DNA of 6,504 bases from Candidatus Woesearchaeota archaeon (lineage in GTDB: Archaea; Nanobdellota; Nanobdellia; Woesearchaeales; WJIZ01): contig JAGVXW010000050.1 in assembly GCA_018303575.1 (NCBI GenBank), positions 1 through 6,504 of the forward strand, in the 5' to 3' direction. How positions within the stretch are numbered: position 1 is the first letter of the stretch; every line of letters starts with the position of its first letter. The notes under the pieces were generated by a model, which ran no database searches, was not told where the DNA came from, and worked only from the letters and a program-made list of their open reading frames with translations. This document shows, piece by piece, positions 5,088-6,504 of this stretch. Position numbers and translations under genes: made by a program.

Positions 5088-5879
5088 ATGCAAGCGATCG
5101 CTGTAAAAGATTTGGTGAAGGACTTCAAGGGGCTCAAGGCAGTCGACGGCATCTCTTTTGAGGTAAAGCAGGGCGAGATCTTCGCGTTTCTCGGCCCCAA
5201 CGGCGCGGGCAAGACCACGACAATCAAGATGCTCACCACATTATCAAGGCCCACAGCCGGAAGCGTGAGCGTCAATGGCTACAATCCCTTGTACCAGCAG
5301 GCCGACGTGCGGAAAAGCTTCGGCATCGTCTTCCAGGATCCCAGCCTGGATGATGAGCTCACCGCGATGGAAAACCTGGAATTCCATGCCGCGCTCTATG
5401 GTGTGCCGAAAGAAGTGGCAAAAGAACGCATCTCCTACCTTTTCGAATTTGTGGGCTTGGAGTCAAGGAAACACTTTTTGGTCAAGACGTTTTCAGGAGG
5501 CATGAAGCGCCGCCTGGAGATCGCGCGGGGCCTCATCCATCACCCGAAAATCCTCTTCCTCGATGAGCCGACCTTGGGGCTGGATCCGCAGACAAGGAAG
5601 GCGATGTGGAAGCATATCCTTGAGCTGAACAAGAAGGAATCCATGACTGTCTTCCTCACGACCCATTATCTTGAAGAGGCAGAAAAGATGGCCGATAGGA
5701 TCGCCATCATCGACTTGGGGAAGATTGTTGCGCAAGGCGCGCTCTCCGAAATCAAAAAATCAACAAAAAGCAAGACCCTCGAGGAAGCCTTCCTCAAGCT
5801 CACCGGCCACAGCATCAGGGAGGAATCAGCAACTGCCGCGGATCACATGCGCCAGGCGAAGCGGATGTGGGGCCGATGA
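5088..5879 (+). CDS. ABC-2 type exporter, ATP-binding subunit (DrrA/CcmA-like)
   Basis: ATPase subunit energising an exporter at the cytoplasmic face of the membrane; the cargo cannot be told from sequence. All nucleotide-binding motifs of the 263-residue protein look intact: Walker A GPNGAGKT (36-43), Q-loop Gln83 in VFQDPSLDD, signature FSGGM (135-139), Walker B ILFLDEPTLGLDP (155-167) with Glu160, and switch His193 in TTHYLEEAEKMADRIAIID. The tail TLEEAFLKLTG (230-240) is typical of the DrrA/NatA-like group, whose members handle drugs, lipids, sodium or polysaccharide. The gene is transcribed divergently from ABCE1 and overlaps its membrane partner by ATGA (5876-5879), so the two subunits are probably made in coupled amounts. 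The start is the only ATG next to the TATA box and gives a normal N-terminus (AIAVKDLVKDFKGLKAVDGI). Confidence 0.95.
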   Translation: MQAIAVKDLVKDFKGLKAVDGISFEVKQGEIFAFLGPNGAGKTTTIKMLTTLSRPTAGSVSVNGYNPLYQQADVRKSFGIVFQDPSLDDELTAMENLEFHAALYGVPKEVAKERISYLFEFVGLESRKHFLVKTFSGGMKRRLEIARGLIHHPKILFLDEPTLGLDPQTRKAMWKHILELNKKESMTVFLTTHYLEEAEKMADRIAIIDLGKIVAQGALSEIKKSTKSKTLEEAFLKLTGHSIREESATAADHMRQAKRMWGR

Positions 5880-6504
5880 CAGCCATTCCCATCATGTGGC
5901 TGAGGCAAGTGAAGCGCTACCTGCGCTCGAAGGCGAGAATCGTCGGCTCTCTTGGCCAGCCCCTGCTCTTCCTCGTCGCGCTTGGCTTCGGCTTCGGGCC
6001 CATCTATGAAAAGGCGGGAGGCGGCAATTATCTCGAGTTCCTCGCTCCCGGCGTCATCGCGATGTCTATTCTCTTCACTTCAATGTTCTCCGGCATCGAG
6101 GTCATCTGGGACCGGAGATTCGGCTTCTTAAAAGAGACGCTTGTCGCCCCTGTTTCAAGGATCAGCATCATGATCGGCCGCACATTAGGCGGTGCGACCG
6201 TCGCCATCATGCAGGGCGTCATCATCACGCTCATCTCCTTCGCCCTCGGCTTCCGCATCCATTCCTTCTGGGCGCTTCCCATTGCCCTCCTCTTCATGCT
6301 CCTGGTCGCCCTCATGTTCACCGCGCTTGGCACAGCCATTGCCTCGAGATTGGAGGACATGCAGGCCTTCCCGCTCATCATGAATCTCCTCATCATGCCC
6401 ATCTTCTTCCTCTCCGGCTCCCTCTTCCCCGTCACGAATCTGCCAAGGGCGCTCGACATAGTGATCCGCCTCAACCCCCTCTCCTACGGCGTTGACGGCC
6501 TGAG
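5876..6504 (+). CDS. ABC-2 type exporter, membrane subunit (3' end outside window)
   Basis: Permease partner of the preceding ATPase. From the ATG at 5876, which overlaps the ATPase stop as ATGA, 209 residues are readable before the right edge; family members are about 240-270 residues, so some 30-60 are missing. After a basic N-terminal amphipathic segment (WLRQVKRYLRSKAR, 8-21), hydrophobic stretches fit five membrane segments at about 22-42, 55-76, 103-124, 132-153 and 165-186. The ABC-2 hallmark is clear: LEDMQAFPLIMNLLIMPIFF (159-178) then LSGSLFPVTNLP, and later NPLSYGVDGL. The cytoplasmic coupling region WDRRFGFLKETLVAPVSR (78-95) is also typical of DrrB-like subunits. A second in-frame ATG at 5894 would shorten the protein by six residues, but the overlap start is preferred. 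A sixth segment is expected beyond the edge. Confidence 0.93.
   Translation, partial: MTAIPIMWLRQVKRYLRSKARIVGSLGQPLLFLVALGFGFGPIYEKAGGGNYLEFLAPGVIAMSILFTSMFSGIEVIWDRRFGFLKETLVAPVSRISIMIGRTLGGATVAIMQGVIITLISFALGFRIHSFWALPIALLFMLLVALMFTALGTAIASRLEDMQAFPLIMNLLIMPIFFLSGSLFPVTNLPRALDIVIRLNPLSYGVDGL

Overview
The window looks archaeal. It encodes ABCE1/Rli1, the ribosome-recycling ABC protein of archaea and eukaryotes. Five start codons are preceded at about 26-30 nt (box centre to A of ATG) by an archaeal TATA box with no obvious Shine-Dalgarno sequence, which is the layout of leaderless transcripts. The short winged-helix proteins and very tight packing suggest a small-genome archaeon, perhaps DPANN-like, but I cannot assign a lineage from sequence alone.

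Left part, minus strand (2761 down to 1): a winged-helix regulator (2761-2420), then glmS (2394-580), then a 41-codon ORF (583-458), then a GNAT acetyltransferase that runs off the left edge. The last three are joined by two ATGA overlaps, where the stop of one gene overlaps the start of the next, so translation is probably coupled. glmS also has its own promoter, whose TATA box contains the stop codon of the regulator gene. GlmS makes glucosamine-6-phosphate, the entry point to UDP-GlcNAc; the coupled acetyltransferase may belong to the same pathway.

Middle (2762-3146): a divergent promoter region with two inverted repeats, each centred about 50 nt upstream of one of the two facing start codons. 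To its right is a plus-strand gene for a small winged-helix-like protein, interrupted by an in-frame TGA after codon 49. Its end meets the end of ABCE1, and both stop codons are read from a single TTAA.

Right part: ABCE1 (4897-3143, minus). Both ATPase domains look intact, but the N-terminal Fe-S domain has lost four of its eight canonical cysteines. The four lost are the set expected to bind one of the two [4Fe-4S] clusters, and the four kept are the set for the other. This is the most unusual thing in the window. Divergently, a plus-strand ABC-2 exporter starts: an ATPase (5088-5879) overlapping by ATGA with its membrane subunit (from 5876), which is cut by the right edge.

No RNA genes, mobile elements or CRISPR arrays were seen.
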